Positions 24,305-33,278 of a stretch of 64,000 bases of DNA are shown piece by piece. The stretch covers positions 4,278,001-4,342,000 of the forward strand of contig NZ_CP109598.1 in NCBI RefSeq assembly GCF_036327775.1, in the 5' to 3' direction. This DNA is from Streptomyces sp. NBC_01498. Its GTDB lineage: Bacteria; Actinomycetota; Actinomycetes; Streptomycetales; Streptomycetaceae. The position numbers and the translations under genes are program-made. Positions within the stretch are counted from its first letter, which is position 1. Each line of letters opens with the position of its first letter. The notes below the pieces were generated by a model that was not told the origin of the DNA, searched no databases, and saw nothing but the letters and a program-made list of their open reading frames with translations.

Positions 24305-25197
24305 GCAGGGTCCGGCTGGACGGGCAGGTCGCCGTGGTCACCGGCGCGGCGCGGGGTGTGGGCGAGCGGCTGGCCCGCGCGCTCTCCGCACGCGGCGCGA
24401 AGGTGGCGCTCGTGGGACTGGAGGAGGACACCCTGAGGTCCGTGGCGGGCGGGCTGCCCGGCGAGTGCGGGCACTGGTACGCCGATGTCACCGACCACGG
24501 GGCGATGACGCGGGCCGCGCGCGAGATCGAGGAGCGGTTCGGGACGGTCGACATCGTCGTGGCCAACGCCGGGGTGGCGGCGGGCGGCCCGCTGCTGGAC
24601 TCCGACCCCGTCGCCTGGCGGCGGGTCGTGGAGGTGAACCTGGTCGGCGCGGCGGTGACGGCCCGCGCGTTCCTGCCCGCGCTGACGGCGAGCCGGGGCT
24701 ACTTCCTCCAGATCGCCTCGCTCGCCGCCATCGCCCCCGCGCCGATGATGACCGCGTACTGCGCCTCCAAATCAGGTGTGGAGGCGTTCGCGCACAGCCT
24801 GCGCGGCGAGGTCGCGCACCTCGGGGTGCGGGTCGGCGTCGGCTATCTGTCCTGGACGGACACCGACATGGTGCGCGGCGCCGACGAGGACGAGGTGATG
24901 CGTGAGATGCGCGGGCGGCTGCCGTGGCCCGCGAACCGGACCTATCCGCCGGGGCCCGCCGTCGAGCGGATCGTCGCGGGGATCGAGCGCCGCTCGGCGC
25001 ATGTGTACGCGCAGTGGTGGCTGCGCGGCACCCAGTCGGTACGCGGATATCTGCCGGGGCTCGTCGCGACCGTCGGGGCCCGGCACATGCGCGGGCTCGG
25101 CGCGCGGGCCGGGTCGGTGCGCACGGGGCTCGTGGGCGCGGGCGGGGCGGCGGACGAGAAGGAGCGCGGGCACCGAGGCCGTACCCACGACGAGTAG
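24301..25197 (+). CDS. Short-chain dehydrogenase/reductase, third gene of monooxygenase operon
   Basis: A 298-residue classical SDR. TGAARGVG near residue 14 binds NAD(P). NAG is in VVANAGVA near 92. The catalytic Ser-Tyr-Lys is in QIASLA ... TAYCASKSG. The C-terminal ~100 residues extend the standard fold (VYAQWWLRGTQSVRGYLPG), and the tail is Gly/Ala then charged. It starts at an ATG overlapping the hydrolase stop by 4 nt. Interconversion of an alcohol and the ketone substrate of the monooxygenase is the likely role. Confidence 0.88.
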   Translation: MSRVRLDGQVAVVTGAARGVGERLARALSARGAKVALVGLEEDTLRSVAGGLPGECGHWYADVTDHGAMTRAAREIEERFGTVDIVVANAGVAAGGPLLDSDPVAWRRVVEVNLVGAAVTARAFLPALTASRGYFLQIASLAAIAPAPMMTAYCASKSGVEAFAHSLRGEVAHLGVRVGVGYLSWTDTDMVRGADEDEVMREMRGRLPWPANRTYPPGPAVERIVAGIERRSAHVYAQWWLRGTQSVRGYLPGLVATVGARHMRGLGARAGSVRTGLVGAGGAADEKERGHRGRTHDE

Positions 25198-25425
25198 GTC
25201 CGGCCCCCACCGCGAGGTCGTCGTTCAACGTCCCTGCCCGGAAGGTGAGTCGGCCCGTCGAATGCGCGGTCCGGCCGGGCTCCCGTGAACCGGGACCGGG
25301 ACACGCACGTGCGGACTTCGCTCACGTATTCAGGCGTTCCCGGCGTGGCTCGCCCGATATTCCATGCCCGTGATCTTCACTTTGGCGGTAGCTCGGCACG
25401 AATTCATCTGAGAAAGGCAGCTTTC

Positions 25426-25536
25426 ATGCGTCGTCGGATCACCACCGTCCTGCTCGGGGCCTTCGCCCTTGTCACCGCCTTCGCCGCCCCCGCCTCCGCG
25501 ATCGGCATCGACCTCGGTGGCGGCCTCACCTTCTGA
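25426..25536 (+). CDS. Very small secreted peptide (36 aa precursor), unknown
   Basis: The 36-codon gene opens with MRRRITTVLLGAFALVT, a typical Sec signal, followed by AFAAPASA and a predicted cleavage leaving an 11-residue peptide, IGIDLGGGLTF. GAGAAAGG is placed 8 nt before the ATG. A 230-bp upstream region of locally lower GC and an excellent hairpin terminator (25603-25646) frame it as an independent transcription unit. Codon third positions are almost all G/C. It has no Cys, so it is not a disulphide peptide or lanthipeptide. I recognise no family; a signalling or surface peptide is possible. A longer in-frame upstream start (25285) lacks a ribosome-binding site and would bury the signal. 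Confidence 0.65.
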   Translation: MRRRITTVLLGAFALVTAFAAPASAIGIDLGGGLTF

Positions 25537-25602
25537 CCCTCGCCGGGTCCGGCCGTCGCATCGAGCAAGGCACGCGCGGCCGGCCGCGCGCGAGCACAGC
25601 CC

Positions 25603-25646
25603 GGCCGAGGAGGCGCACCCGCAGCACGGGGTGCGCCTCCTCGGCC
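25603..25646. terminator. Bidirectional terminator between small peptide and Tricorn protease genes
   Basis: A perfect 18-bp inverted repeat (25603-25620 and 25629-25646) with an 8-nt loop lies between convergent genes. A second palindrome, CGCGCGGCCGGCCGCGCG, is just before it at 25573-25590. Confidence 0.85.
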
Positions 25647-25666
25647 GTTCTCGGCTCGTCGGCTCC

Positions 25667-28600
25667 TCAGCTCCGCGGCGGCAGCGGCGGGCGGCGGCGG
25701 TCGGGGACGTCGCCGTACCCGGGCGGGGTCGCGGCGGGCTGCTGCGTCAGCAGCTCCAGCGCCACCCACACCGCGTCGTCGAGCTGCGCGTGCCGGCCCT
25801 CCGCCCAGTCGAGCGGGGTGCGCAGCGCCTCGATGTCCGGCTCCACGCCGTGGTTCTCCACGGACCAGCCGTAGGTGTCGAACCAGGCCGCGTTCATCGG
25901 CACGGTGATGACGGTGCCGTCGCCGAGCCGGTGCCTGCCGGTCATGCCGACCACCCCGCCCCAGGTGCGCTGGCCGACGACCGGGCCCAGTTTCAGCAGC
26001 CGGAAGGCGGCCGTGATCATGTCGCCGTCGGACGAGGTGGCCTCGTCGGCGACCGCGACGACCGGGCCGCGCGGGGCGTTGGAGGCGTAACTGACCGCCT
26101 GGGCGTTGCGTGTCAGGTCCCAGCCGAGGATGCGCCGGGTCAGTTTCTCCACGACGAGTTCGCTGATGTGGCCGCCCGCGTTGCCCCGTACGTCCACGAT
26201 CAGCGCGGGCCGGGACACCTCCAGCCGCAGATCGCGGTTGAACTGGGCCCAGCCCGAGCCGCCCATGTCGGGGATGTGCAGATAGCCGCACTTGCCGCCG
26301 CTCAACTCCCGTACGACGGCACGGCGGTTGGCCACCCAGTCCTGGTAGCGCAGCGGCCGTTCGTCGACGAGCGGCACGACCGCCACCCGGCGGGCGTTGC
26401 CGTGCCGGGTGCCGCCGTCGGCCGGCGACAGGTCCCCGGCGGGGCGGAACGTCAGCTCGACGGTGGTGCCTCCGGCGGCGGACAGCAGCGGGTACGGCCC
26501 GGCCACCGGGTCGACGGGCCTGCCGTCGACATGGGTGAGGACGGCGCCCTCGCGGATGCCCGTACCGGCGAGCGGGGAACGGGCCTTGGAGTCCGACGAC
26601 TCGCCCGGCAGGATGCGCTTCACCAGCCATTCGCCGTCCCGGCACACCAGGTTGGCGCCGAGCAGGCCCATGGCGCGCTGGTAGTGCGGTGGCCCCTCGT
26701 TGCGGCGGGCGGGGGTGACGTACGCGTGCGAGGTGCCCAGCTCGCCCAGTGCCTCGCGCAGCAGATCGGCGAACTCGTCGGGGGACGCGACGCGTTCGAC
26801 CAGCGGGCGGTACTGGGCGAGCACCGCGTCCCAGTCGATGCCGCACATGTCCGGTTCCCAGAAGTACGCGCGGATGATGCGGCCCGCCTCCGCGTACGCC
26901 TGGCGCCACTCGGCCGCCGGGTCGGCCTCGTGCAGGATGCGGCGCAGGTCGAGGTGGACGGTCGAGTCGCCGTCGCCGGACTCGGTGGCGGGCACGGCGC
27001 GCAGCTCGTCGTCGTCCACGACCACGAGCCGGGTGCCGTCCCGGCTGACGGCGAACCAGTCGAGGTGGTCGACCAGTTCGCTTCTGCGGGCCTTGGTGAG
27101 GTCGAAGTGTTCGAGGGTCGGGCGGCCGGAGGTGTCGGCGGGGTTGGCGAACGTCTCGCCGAGCGCGCCCGAGATCGGCCAGCGCAGCCAGACCAGCCCG
27201 CCGCCGCTGACGGGCCGCAGGGCCGAGTACTTGGACGCGGAGACGGGGAACGGCGTGACGCGGCTCTCCAGCCCCTCGACCTCGACGGTGACCGTGCCGT
27301 CCGGGACGGCGGCGGCCGTGCCGTCGGACGAGACGACCACCGTCAGCGGGTCGAGGCCCCCGGCGGCCGGGCGGCCGTCCGGCAGGAGCGCGAACGGTGA
27401 GGGCGTCGCCGACGACAGTGGGACGAGATAGGGGCGGCAGCCCAGCGGGAAGGAGAGGTCCCCGGTGTGCACGTCGTACACGGGATCGAATCCGCGCCAG
27501 GAAAGAAAGGCGAGATATCGGCCGTCGCGGGTGAAGACGGGATTCTCGTCCTCGAAGCGGCCGTTGGTGACGTCCACGATCGTCCGGTCGGCGATCCGGG
27601 CCATCTTGATCTGGCGCAGCGAGCGGCCGACGCCGGGGTGGGACCAGGCGATCCAGGCGCCGTCGGGGGAGAACGCGAGGTCGGTGACGGGGCCGTTGAC
27701 GGAGCGGATCAGCTCGGTGAGGTCGTCGGTGATGTCTTCGGGGACCACGTCCGGGACCGCGTCGGGGACGACGCCCTCGGTGCCGGCCTCCGTGCTGACT
27801 TCGGGCCCGGTGCCGGTGTCCGTACCCGCCCCGGTCTCCGGGGCGGCGTCGGGGGGAACGGGGGAAGGGACGGGAGCGGCGCCCGGGAGGTTGTCCGACG
27901 ACTCGTCAGGAACCGTCAGTATCAGCAGCCTTCCGTCGTGCGTGCTCAGCGCCAGCCGCTCCCCGTCCGGGTCGGCGATCAGCTCGTGGACCCGCCCCAG
28001 CCGTCCGGAGGCCAGCCGTACCGGCGGCAGATCTCCGCTCGCACGCGGCAGATGCGCGATCTCGATCGCGTCGTCGCCGTCCGCGTCGGTGACATAGGCG
28101 ACCCGGCCGCCGCTGCCCAGCATCTCGGGCAGCCGCACCCGTACCCCCGGAGTGTCCGCGATGGTGCGGGCCGGCCCGTCGCGGTGGGTGAGCCAGTACA
28201 GGCTGCCCCGTACGGAGACGGCACTGGCCCGCCCCGTGGTGTCCACGGAGACCGCGTTGACGTGGTGGGCCGCCGGGACCTGGTACGAACGCCGCCCGGT
28301 GCGCGGGCCCCCGAGCCGTACCGGCAGCCTGCGCGGCACCGCGTCCGGCACCAGCGACTCCACCAGCCACAGGTCCCCCGCGCACTGGTAGACGACCCGG
28401 TGCCCGTCGGACGAGGCGTGGCGGGCGTAGAACGCGTCGTGGTCGGTGTGCCGGCGCAGGTCGGTGCCGTCGGGCAGCGTCGAGTACAGATTGCCGACGC
28501 CCTCGTGGTCGGAGAGGAACGCGATGCGCCCGGCGACGAACATCGGGCAGTCCAGATGGCCGGGCAGATCGGCCAGCAGCCGTTCGCCGTGCAGCCACAG

Positions 28601-29152
28601 CCGGCCCATGGCGCCGCCCCGGTACCGCTTCCAGGCGGCCGGTTCGTGCGGCGGCTTTCCGGTGAGGAGCAGGCTGCGCCGCTCGCCCGCGACGTCGCCG
28701 ATCGCGATGTCGGCGACGGGGCCCCAGGGGAGCTTCCCGCCGGGGGAGCCGTCGGTGGGGACGCTGTAGGCCCAGGAGTAGTACGAGAACGGCTGGCCGT
28801 GCGAGGAGACGGCGAGGATCTGCGAGGTGCCGTCCTCGCCCGGCGGCGCCCAGCCGCAGACCCGGGCGTCGGTCGACCCCCAGTAGGTCAGGCGCCGGGC
28901 CGGCCCGCCGTCCACCGGTGCCAGATGGATCTCCGGATCGAGGCTGCGCCAGCTCGTGTAGGCGATCCGCGTGCCGTCGGGCGAGAAGCGCGGGTGCCCC
29001 ACTCTGGTGCGGTCGACGGTCACCCGCCAGGCGCGGTCGGGGCGGTGCTCGGCCGTCGGGAGGGGCGCGACCCAGAGGTCGTCCTCGGCGACGAAGCACA
29101 GCAAGTCGTCGTGCAGGTGCGGATGGCGGAGATACGCGACGTCGTCACTCAC
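25667..29152 (-). CDS. Tricorn protease homologue (S41 peptidase)
   Basis: A 1161-residue cytosolic protease. The N-terminal two thirds are beta-propeller repeats (e.g. FSPDGTRIAYTSW, FSPDGAWIAWSHP, FTRDGRYLAFLSW). A PDZ domain follows (EGAVLTHVDGRPVDP), then the C-terminal S41-type catalytic core. The catalytic residues appear as His in GTSHAYV, Ser in EATSSDGD (about 1040) and Glu in VENHGVEPD (about 1100). Tricorn degrades the short peptides left by the proteasome, which actinobacteria possess. An acidic Pro/Glu/Thr-rich stretch (about 440-505) separates the propellers. The GTG at 29152 (VSDDVAYLRHPHLH) fits the family N-terminus; the 33 upstream residues of the longer ORF do not. Confidence 0.9.
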   Translation of the reverse strand: MSDDVAYLRHPHLHDDLLCFVAEDDLWVAPLPTAEHRPDRAWRVTVDRTRVGHPRFSPDGTRIAYTSWRSLDPEIHLAPVDGGPARRLTYWGSTDARVCGWAPPGEDGTSQILAVSSHGQPFSYYSWAYSVPTDGSPGGKLPWGPVADIAIGDVAGERRSLLLTGKPPHEPAAWKRYRGGAMGRLWLHGERLLADLPGHLDCPMFVAGRIAFLSDHEGVGNLYSTLPDGTDLRRHTDHDAFYARHASSDGHRVVYQCAGDLWLVESLVPDAVPRRLPVRLGGPRTGRRSYQVPAAHHVNAVSVDTTGRASAVSVRGSLYWLTHRDGPARTIADTPGVRVRLPEMLGSGGRVAYVTDADGDDAIEIAHLPRASGDLPPVRLASGRLGRVHELIADPDGERLALSTHDGRLLILTVPDESSDNLPGAAPVPSPVPPDAAPETGAGTDTGTGPEVSTEAGTEGVVPDAVPDVVPEDITDDLTELIRSVNGPVTDLAFSPDGAWIAWSHPGVGRSLRQIKMARIADRTIVDVTNGRFEDENPVFTRDGRYLAFLSWRGFDPVYDVHTGDLSFPLGCRPYLVPLSSATPSPFALLPDGRPAAGGLDPLTVVVSSDGTAAAVPDGTVTVEVEGLESRVTPFPVSASKYSALRPVSGGGLVWLRWPISGALGETFANPADTSGRPTLEHFDLTKARRSELVDHLDWFAVSRDGTRLVVVDDDELRAVPATESGDGDSTVHLDLRRILHEADPAAEWRQAYAEAGRIIRAYFWEPDMCGIDWDAVLAQYRPLVERVASPDEFADLLREALGELGTSHAYVTPARRNEGPPHYQRAMGLLGANLVCRDGEWLVKRILPGESSDSKARSPLAGTGIREGAVLTHVDGRPVDPVAGPYPLLSAAGGTTVELTFRPAGDLSPADGGTRHGNARRVAVVPLVDERPLRYQDWVANRRAVVRELSGGKCGYLHIPDMGGSGWAQFNRDLRLEVSRPALIVDVRGNAGGHISELVVEKLTRRILGWDLTRNAQAVSYASNAPRGPVVAVADEATSSDGDMITAAFRLLKLGPVVGQRTWGGVVGMTGRHRLGDGTVITVPMNAAWFDTYGWSVENHGVEPDIEALRTPLDWAEGRHAQLDDAVWVALELLTQQPAATPPGYGDVPDRRRPPLPPRS

Positions 29153-29252
29153 CCCCCAATGCTTTCCGTGCGGGAGGGGCGCGGCAACTTCTGGGACGAG
29201 CCGGGTTGGCCGGATGTGTTCGCAAGGACAGGGGTGTGGTCGAGCCCACAAA

Positions 29253-29312
29253 CGAAACGTTGCCGTTTCGATGGCGACCGGGCTATCTTCGTACTGTACG
29301 AAACCGTTTCGT
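29253..29312. promoter_or_regulatory. Two palindromic operators before the TetR-MMPL genes
   Basis: Site 1: CGAAACG-TTGC-CGTTTCG (29253-29270). Site 2: ACGAAAC-C-GTTTCGT (29298-29312). Both contain the same CGAAAC/GTTTCG arms and lie 50-110 nt before the TetR start. The repeated half-site indicates autoregulation by that TetR protein. The divergent Tricorn gene could also be affected. Confidence 0.65.
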
Positions 29313-29363
29313 TCGACTCATCGAGTCCGTTCGGCTCATCGATTCCTCGACGGGAGGTCGACC

Positions 29364-29939
29364 GTGGCAGCACGCAGCAGGCTCACGCCGGAGCGCGAGA
29401 GCGAGCTGTACGAAGCCGTGCTCGACCTGCTGCGCGAGGTCGGCTACGACGCCCTCACCATGGACGCCGTCGCCGGTCGCACCCGTTCCAGCAAGGCCAC
29501 GCTCTACCGCCAGTGGGGAAGCAAGCCGGAGCTGGTCGTACGGGCCCTGCGTCACAGCAAACCCGCCGAGGCCGACCGGATCGACACCGGCTCGCTGCGC
29601 GGGGACCTCCACGCCATGGTGTCCCTCGCCGACGACTGTCAGATGGAACGGGACTCCGCGCTGATGCGGGGCCTGGCCCATGCCGTACACACCCATCCCG
29701 ATCTCCTCCTGGCGCTGCGCGAACTGCTCGTCGAGTCCGAGATCAACGGGCTCGGCGCGTTCCTGCGCCGGGCCGCGGAACGGGGCGAGATCAGCGCGGA
29801 CCATCCCGCGGTGGCGTTCGTCCCCCACATGCTGGTCGGCGCGTTCGTCGCCCGGCAGCTCATCGAGGACCGGCCGGTCGACCAGGCGTTCCTCCATGAG
29901 TACCTCGACGCCGTGATCCTCCCCGCCCTCGGCGTCTGA
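29364..29939 (+). CDS. TetR-family transcriptional repressor
   Basis: A 191-residue regulator starting at GTG 29364, with GGGAGG 6 nt upstream. The N-terminal helix-turn-helix (about 8-55) reads ELYEAVLDLLREVGYDALTMDAVAGR then SSKATLYRQWGSKPELV, a textbook TetR motif. The C-terminal ligand and dimerisation domain resembles the TetR_C group of AcrR-like proteins with a MERDSALMRGLAHA helix. It lies 150 bp upstream of, and on the same strand as, an MMPL exporter, which it probably represses. Palindromes upstream support self-regulation. Confidence 0.9.
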   Translation: MAARSRLTPERESELYEAVLDLLREVGYDALTMDAVAGRTRSSKATLYRQWGSKPELVVRALRHSKPAEADRIDTGSLRGDLHAMVSLADDCQMERDSALMRGLAHAVHTHPDLLLALRELLVESEINGLGAFLRRAAERGEISADHPAVAFVPHMLVGAFVARQLIEDRPVDQAFLHEYLDAVILPALGV

Positions 29940-30089
29940 CCCCTCCCCGCAGCACCCCGCCGGACCTCCCCGGGCCGCTCGCCCAACTCCGGGGTTCCCC
30001 CGCAGTACCCAGTACCTGACGCGTGTCGCTCTCGCGCCGTCGGTCGGCTCCCCATGCCCTGATCCACCCCCAGACCGGGAGTACGCCTC

Positions 30090-32342
30090 ATGGCCACGTT
30101 CCTCTACCGGCTCGGACGGTTCGCCTTCCGACGCCGAAATCTCGTCGCTCTCGTATGGGTGGCGCTGCTGGCCCTGGCCGGTGTCGGCGCCGCGTCCGCG
30201 TCCACCGCGACATCCAGTTCCTTCTCCATCCCGGGTACGGAGGCGCAGAAAGCCTTCGACCTGCTCGAAGAGCGCTTCCCCGGCGGCAGCGCCGACGGGG
30301 CCACGGCCCGTGTCGTCCTCAAGGCACCGGCCGGCGAGAAGATGACCTCGGCCGCCAACAGGGCCGAGGTGGAGAAGATCGTCGACGAGCTGCCGGCCGG
30401 CTCCGACCAGATCGCGCGCGTCACCGACCCGTACACGGCGAAGGCCGTCTCGGCGGACGGTTCGACGGCCTACGTCTCCGTCACCTACGAGGTCGGCGGG
30501 ATGGAGCTGACCGAGGAGAGCCGCACGGCCCTGGAGGAGACCGGGGCCGGGGCGCGGGAGACGGGACTGACGGTCGAGATCGGCGGGGACGCGCTCCAGG
30601 CCGTACCGGAGACCGGCGCCACCGAGATCATCGGCGTCTCCGTCGCCGCCGTCGTCCTCGTCATCACCTTCGGCTCGCTCATCGCGGCCGGACTGCCGCT
30701 GCTCACCGCGCTCATCGGCGTCGGGATCGGTGTCTCCACCATCACCGCGCTGGCCGCAGTACTGGACCTCGGCTCCACCACCAGCATCCTCGCGATGATG
30801 ATCGGCCTCGCGGTCGGCATCGACTACGCCCTGTTCATCGTCTCCCGCTACCGGGCGGAGCTGACCGAGGGGCGGGAACCCGAGGAGGCCGCCGGGCGGG
30901 CGGCCGGGACGGCGGGATCCGCCGTCGTCTTCGCGGGGCTCACCGTCGTCATCGCGCTCGTCGGGCTCTCCGTCGTCAACATCCCGATGCTCACCAAGAT
31001 GGGCGTCGCCGCAGCCGGTACGGTCGTGATCGCCGTCCTGGTCGCGCTCACCCTCGTCCCGGCCGTGCTGGGCTTCGCGGGCAGGCGCGTCCAGGGCAGG
31101 AAGGTACGTGAGCGGCACGACCGGGAACGGGCGGCATCGGCGGACGGGAAGGTCGCCGAGGGCAAGCCCAACATGGGCACCCGCTGGGCCCGTTTCGTAC
31201 TGCGCAGGCCCGTCGCCGTCCTCCTCGCGGGAGTCGTCGGCCTCGGAGTCGTCGCCGTCCCCGCGACGTCACTGGAGATGGGGCTGCCCGACGACGGTTC
31301 GCAGCCCACGAGCACCACGCAGCGCAAGGCGTACGACCTGCTCTCCGACGGCTTCGGTCCCGGCTTCAACGGCCCGCTGGTGGTCGTGGTCGACGGCCGG
31401 GGCGACGACAACGCCAGGCAGACCGCCGGTCAAGTCACCGACACGGTGAAGGAGTTGAAGGGTGTCGCGGCCGTCACCCCCGCCACGTACAACAAGGCGG
31501 GCGACACCGCGACGATCACGGTCGTCCCCAAGGACCGCCCCTCTTCGGTGGAGACGGAGAACCTGGTCCACGCCATCCGCGACGCGGGCGGCGAGATCAC
31601 CGGAGACAGCGAGGCGAGGGTCCTGGTCACCGGCGCCACCGCGATGAACACCGACTTCTCCGAGAAGATGAACGACGCGCTGCTGCCGTATCTCGCGCTC
31701 GTCGTGGGCCTGGCGTTCCTGCTGCTGATGCTGGTCTTCCGGTCGGTCCTGGTACCGCTGAAGGCGGCCCTCGGTTTCCTGCTCTCGGTTGTCGCCGCGC
31801 TCGGCGCCGTGGTCGCGGTCTTCCAGTGGGGCTGGCTCTCGGGCCTGTTCGGCGTCGAACAGACCGGACCGGTCATGTCGATGATGCCGATCTTCATGGT
31901 GGGTGTGGTCTTCGGGCTCGCCATGGACTACGAGGTCTTCCTGGTCACGCGGATGCGTGAGGCGTACGTCCACGGGGAGCGGCCCGGCCAGGCGATCGTC
32001 ACCGGTTTCCGGCACGGGGCGCGGGTCGTCACCGCCGCAGCCGTGATCATGATGGCGGTCTTCGCGGGCTTCATCGGCTCCGGCGAGTCGATGATCAAGA
32101 TGATCGGTTTCTCGCTGGCCGTCGCGGTCTTCTTCGACGCGTTCGTGGTCCGCATGGCGATCGTGCCGGCGGTGCTGGCCCTGCTCGGCCACCGGGCGTG
32201 GTGGCTGCCGGGCTGGCTGGACCGGCTGCTGCCGAACGTGGACGTGGAGGGCGATCGGCTGCGAAGGACGCTGGAGAAGGAGCGGACGGGGACCGACCCC
32301 GACTCCGGCCCCGGGCAGGAGAAGGAGCTGGTCGGGGTGTGA
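30090..32342 (+). CDS. MMPL-family RND transporter
   Basis: A 750-residue membrane exporter of the MmpL/ActII-3 type, usual length for Streptomyces. There are two symmetrical halves. Each has one helix, an extracytoplasmic domain, and then five to six helices. ALVWVALLALAG is the first helix. The conserved GLAVGIDYALFIVSRYR (end of half 1) and GLAMDYEVFLVTRMREAY (end of half 2) carry the Asp-Tyr pair of the proton relay. Likely cargo is a lipid or drug-like molecule, driven by the proton gradient. It is controlled by the adjacent TetR protein and ends at a long hairpin. Confidence 0.92.
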   Translation: MATFLYRLGRFAFRRRNLVALVWVALLALAGVGAASASTATSSSFSIPGTEAQKAFDLLEERFPGGSADGATARVVLKAPAGEKMTSAANRAEVEKIVDELPAGSDQIARVTDPYTAKAVSADGSTAYVSVTYEVGGMELTEESRTALEETGAGARETGLTVEIGGDALQAVPETGATEIIGVSVAAVVLVITFGSLIAAGLPLLTALIGVGIGVSTITALAAVLDLGSTTSILAMMIGLAVGIDYALFIVSRYRAELTEGREPEEAAGRAAGTAGSAVVFAGLTVVIALVGLSVVNIPMLTKMGVAAAGTVVIAVLVALTLVPAVLGFAGRRVQGRKVRERHDRERAASADGKVAEGKPNMGTRWARFVLRRPVAVLLAGVVGLGVVAVPATSLEMGLPDDGSQPTSTTQRKAYDLLSDGFGPGFNGPLVVVVDGRGDDNARQTAGQVTDTVKELKGVAAVTPATYNKAGDTATITVVPKDRPSSVETENLVHAIRDAGGEITGDSEARVLVTGATAMNTDFSEKMNDALLPYLALVVGLAFLLLMLVFRSVLVPLKAALGFLLSVVAALGAVVAVFQWGWLSGLFGVEQTGPVMSMMPIFMVGVVFGLAMDYEVFLVTRMREAYVHGERPGQAIVTGFRHGARVVTAAAVIMMAVFAGFIGSGESMIKMIGFSLAVAVFFDAFVVRMAIVPAVLALLGHRAWWLPGWLDRLLPNVDVEGDRLRRTLEKERTGTDPDSGPGQEKELVGV

Positions 32343-32459
32343 GGGACGGGGCGGCCGAACCCGGGTCCGCCGTCCGGCTCGGGCCGGATCGGTGAGGCGC
32401 CCGCCCCACGTCGGCGGCCGATGTCACGTCGGTGCCGTGGGCCGCCGTGGACCGCGGGC

Positions 32460-32501
32460 CGGAGCAGGGGGGCACGGCGGAGGCCGTGCCCCCCTGCTCC
32501 G
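32460..32501. terminator. Bidirectional terminator between MMPL and SsgA-like genes
   Basis: A perfect 19-bp stem (32460-32478 with 32483-32501) with a GGAG loop, between convergent genes. Confidence 0.85.
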
Positions 32502-32564
32502 CCGAGGACGCGGCGCGGCGTGGTGCCGGGGCACGCGAGCCCGGCGGGATCCAGACGACAGGAC

Positions 32565-33101
32565 CTAGCCGCCGCGCGGGCCCGCCGAACCCGTGCCGCG
32601 GCCGGCGGTCGGATCCGGGGCCGGGGCCCGGTCCCCGTCCGCCTCGCGGACGGTCTCGCGGTCCGTCGCACGACGCGGGTCCCGGTCGGACGCGGGGTGC
32701 AGCAGCCGGTCGAGGCCGCGCTTCGCGCGCAGCGGGTAGCGCTCCTCGCCGACCGGCACCGTCTCGTACGTCATCCGCAGGAAGCGGCGCAGCGGCGCGG
32801 TGTCGAACTGGGTCAGCGCCACGCCCTCCGGGCTGTGGAATTCGAGCATCGTCTGGGCCCGGCCGCAGGGCCAGACGCGTACGTCGCCGTCGCCCGAGGG
32901 GGTTCGGAGGCCCGCTTCGAGGAGTTCGCGGGCGAAGGTCCACACCACCTCGCCGCTGTCCCGCGAGACCTCGGCGGGGAAGACGACGCGTACGGCGAGG
33001 GGGTCGGCGCTGTCGTAGCGGAGGGTGACCGAGAGGCACGCGTGGTCGGGAGCGTCGGTGATCACACGGACCTTGGCGGGCTGCTCGACGACGGCTGGCA
33101 T
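32565..33101 (-). CDS. SsgA-like protein (SALP family), sporulation/cell division
   Basis: A 178-residue member of the actinomycete-specific SsgA/SsgB family, small cytoplasmic proteins that steer septum placement, FtsZ recruitment and peptidoglycan turnover in sporulating hyphae. The ATG at 33101 has GAGGAG 8 nt upstream; the longer ORF is not supported. Family marks: LRYDSADPLAVRVVFP, VVWTFARELL, GDVRVWPCG, FHSPEGVALTQFD, FLRMTYETVPVGEE. The SsgA domain ends near 135; the remaining ~45 residues are an Arg/Asp/Pro-rich tail not usual for SsgB. Which SALP subclass it is cannot be decided from sequence alone. Confidence 0.9.
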   Translation of the reverse strand: MPAVVEQPAKVRVITDAPDHACLSVTLRYDSADPLAVRVVFPAEVSRDSGEVVWTFARELLEAGLRTPSGDGDVRVWPCGRAQTMLEFHSPEGVALTQFDTAPLRRFLRMTYETVPVGEERYPLRAKRGLDRLLHPASDRDPRRATDRETVREADGDRAPAPDPTAGRGTGSAGPRGG

Positions 33102-33131
33102 CGCTTCGCTCCTCTGGGGCGTTCTCGGCGC

Positions 33132-33153
33132 TGTGCGTTGAGCTTTACGCACA
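33132..33153. promoter_or_regulatory. Inverted repeat in the SsgA-like gene promoter
   Basis: TGTGCGT-N8-ACGCACA, perfect 7-bp arms, lies 31-52 nt upstream of the SsgA-like ATG. It is next to an AT-rich stretch (33154-33176) that contains TATATT on the minus strand as a possible -10 box. It could be a repressor operator or an mRNA leader hairpin. Confidence 0.5.
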
Positions 33154-33278
33154 ATATACCTTTTATCCTCTATGTCGTGCCGAAGGTCCCGGACCCCGGG
33201 CCGAAGGTCCCGCGCCTCCCGCCCCCACGCTTTTCGCGCCGTTCGACGTCCGTACACCGATTCGCATGGCCCCCGCTC

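Noticed and set aside
27467..29899. 810-codon plus-strand frame opposite the Tricorn protease
   Set aside because: It lies entirely antisense to propeller repeats, is low complexity, and ends by overlapping the TetR gene in another frame.
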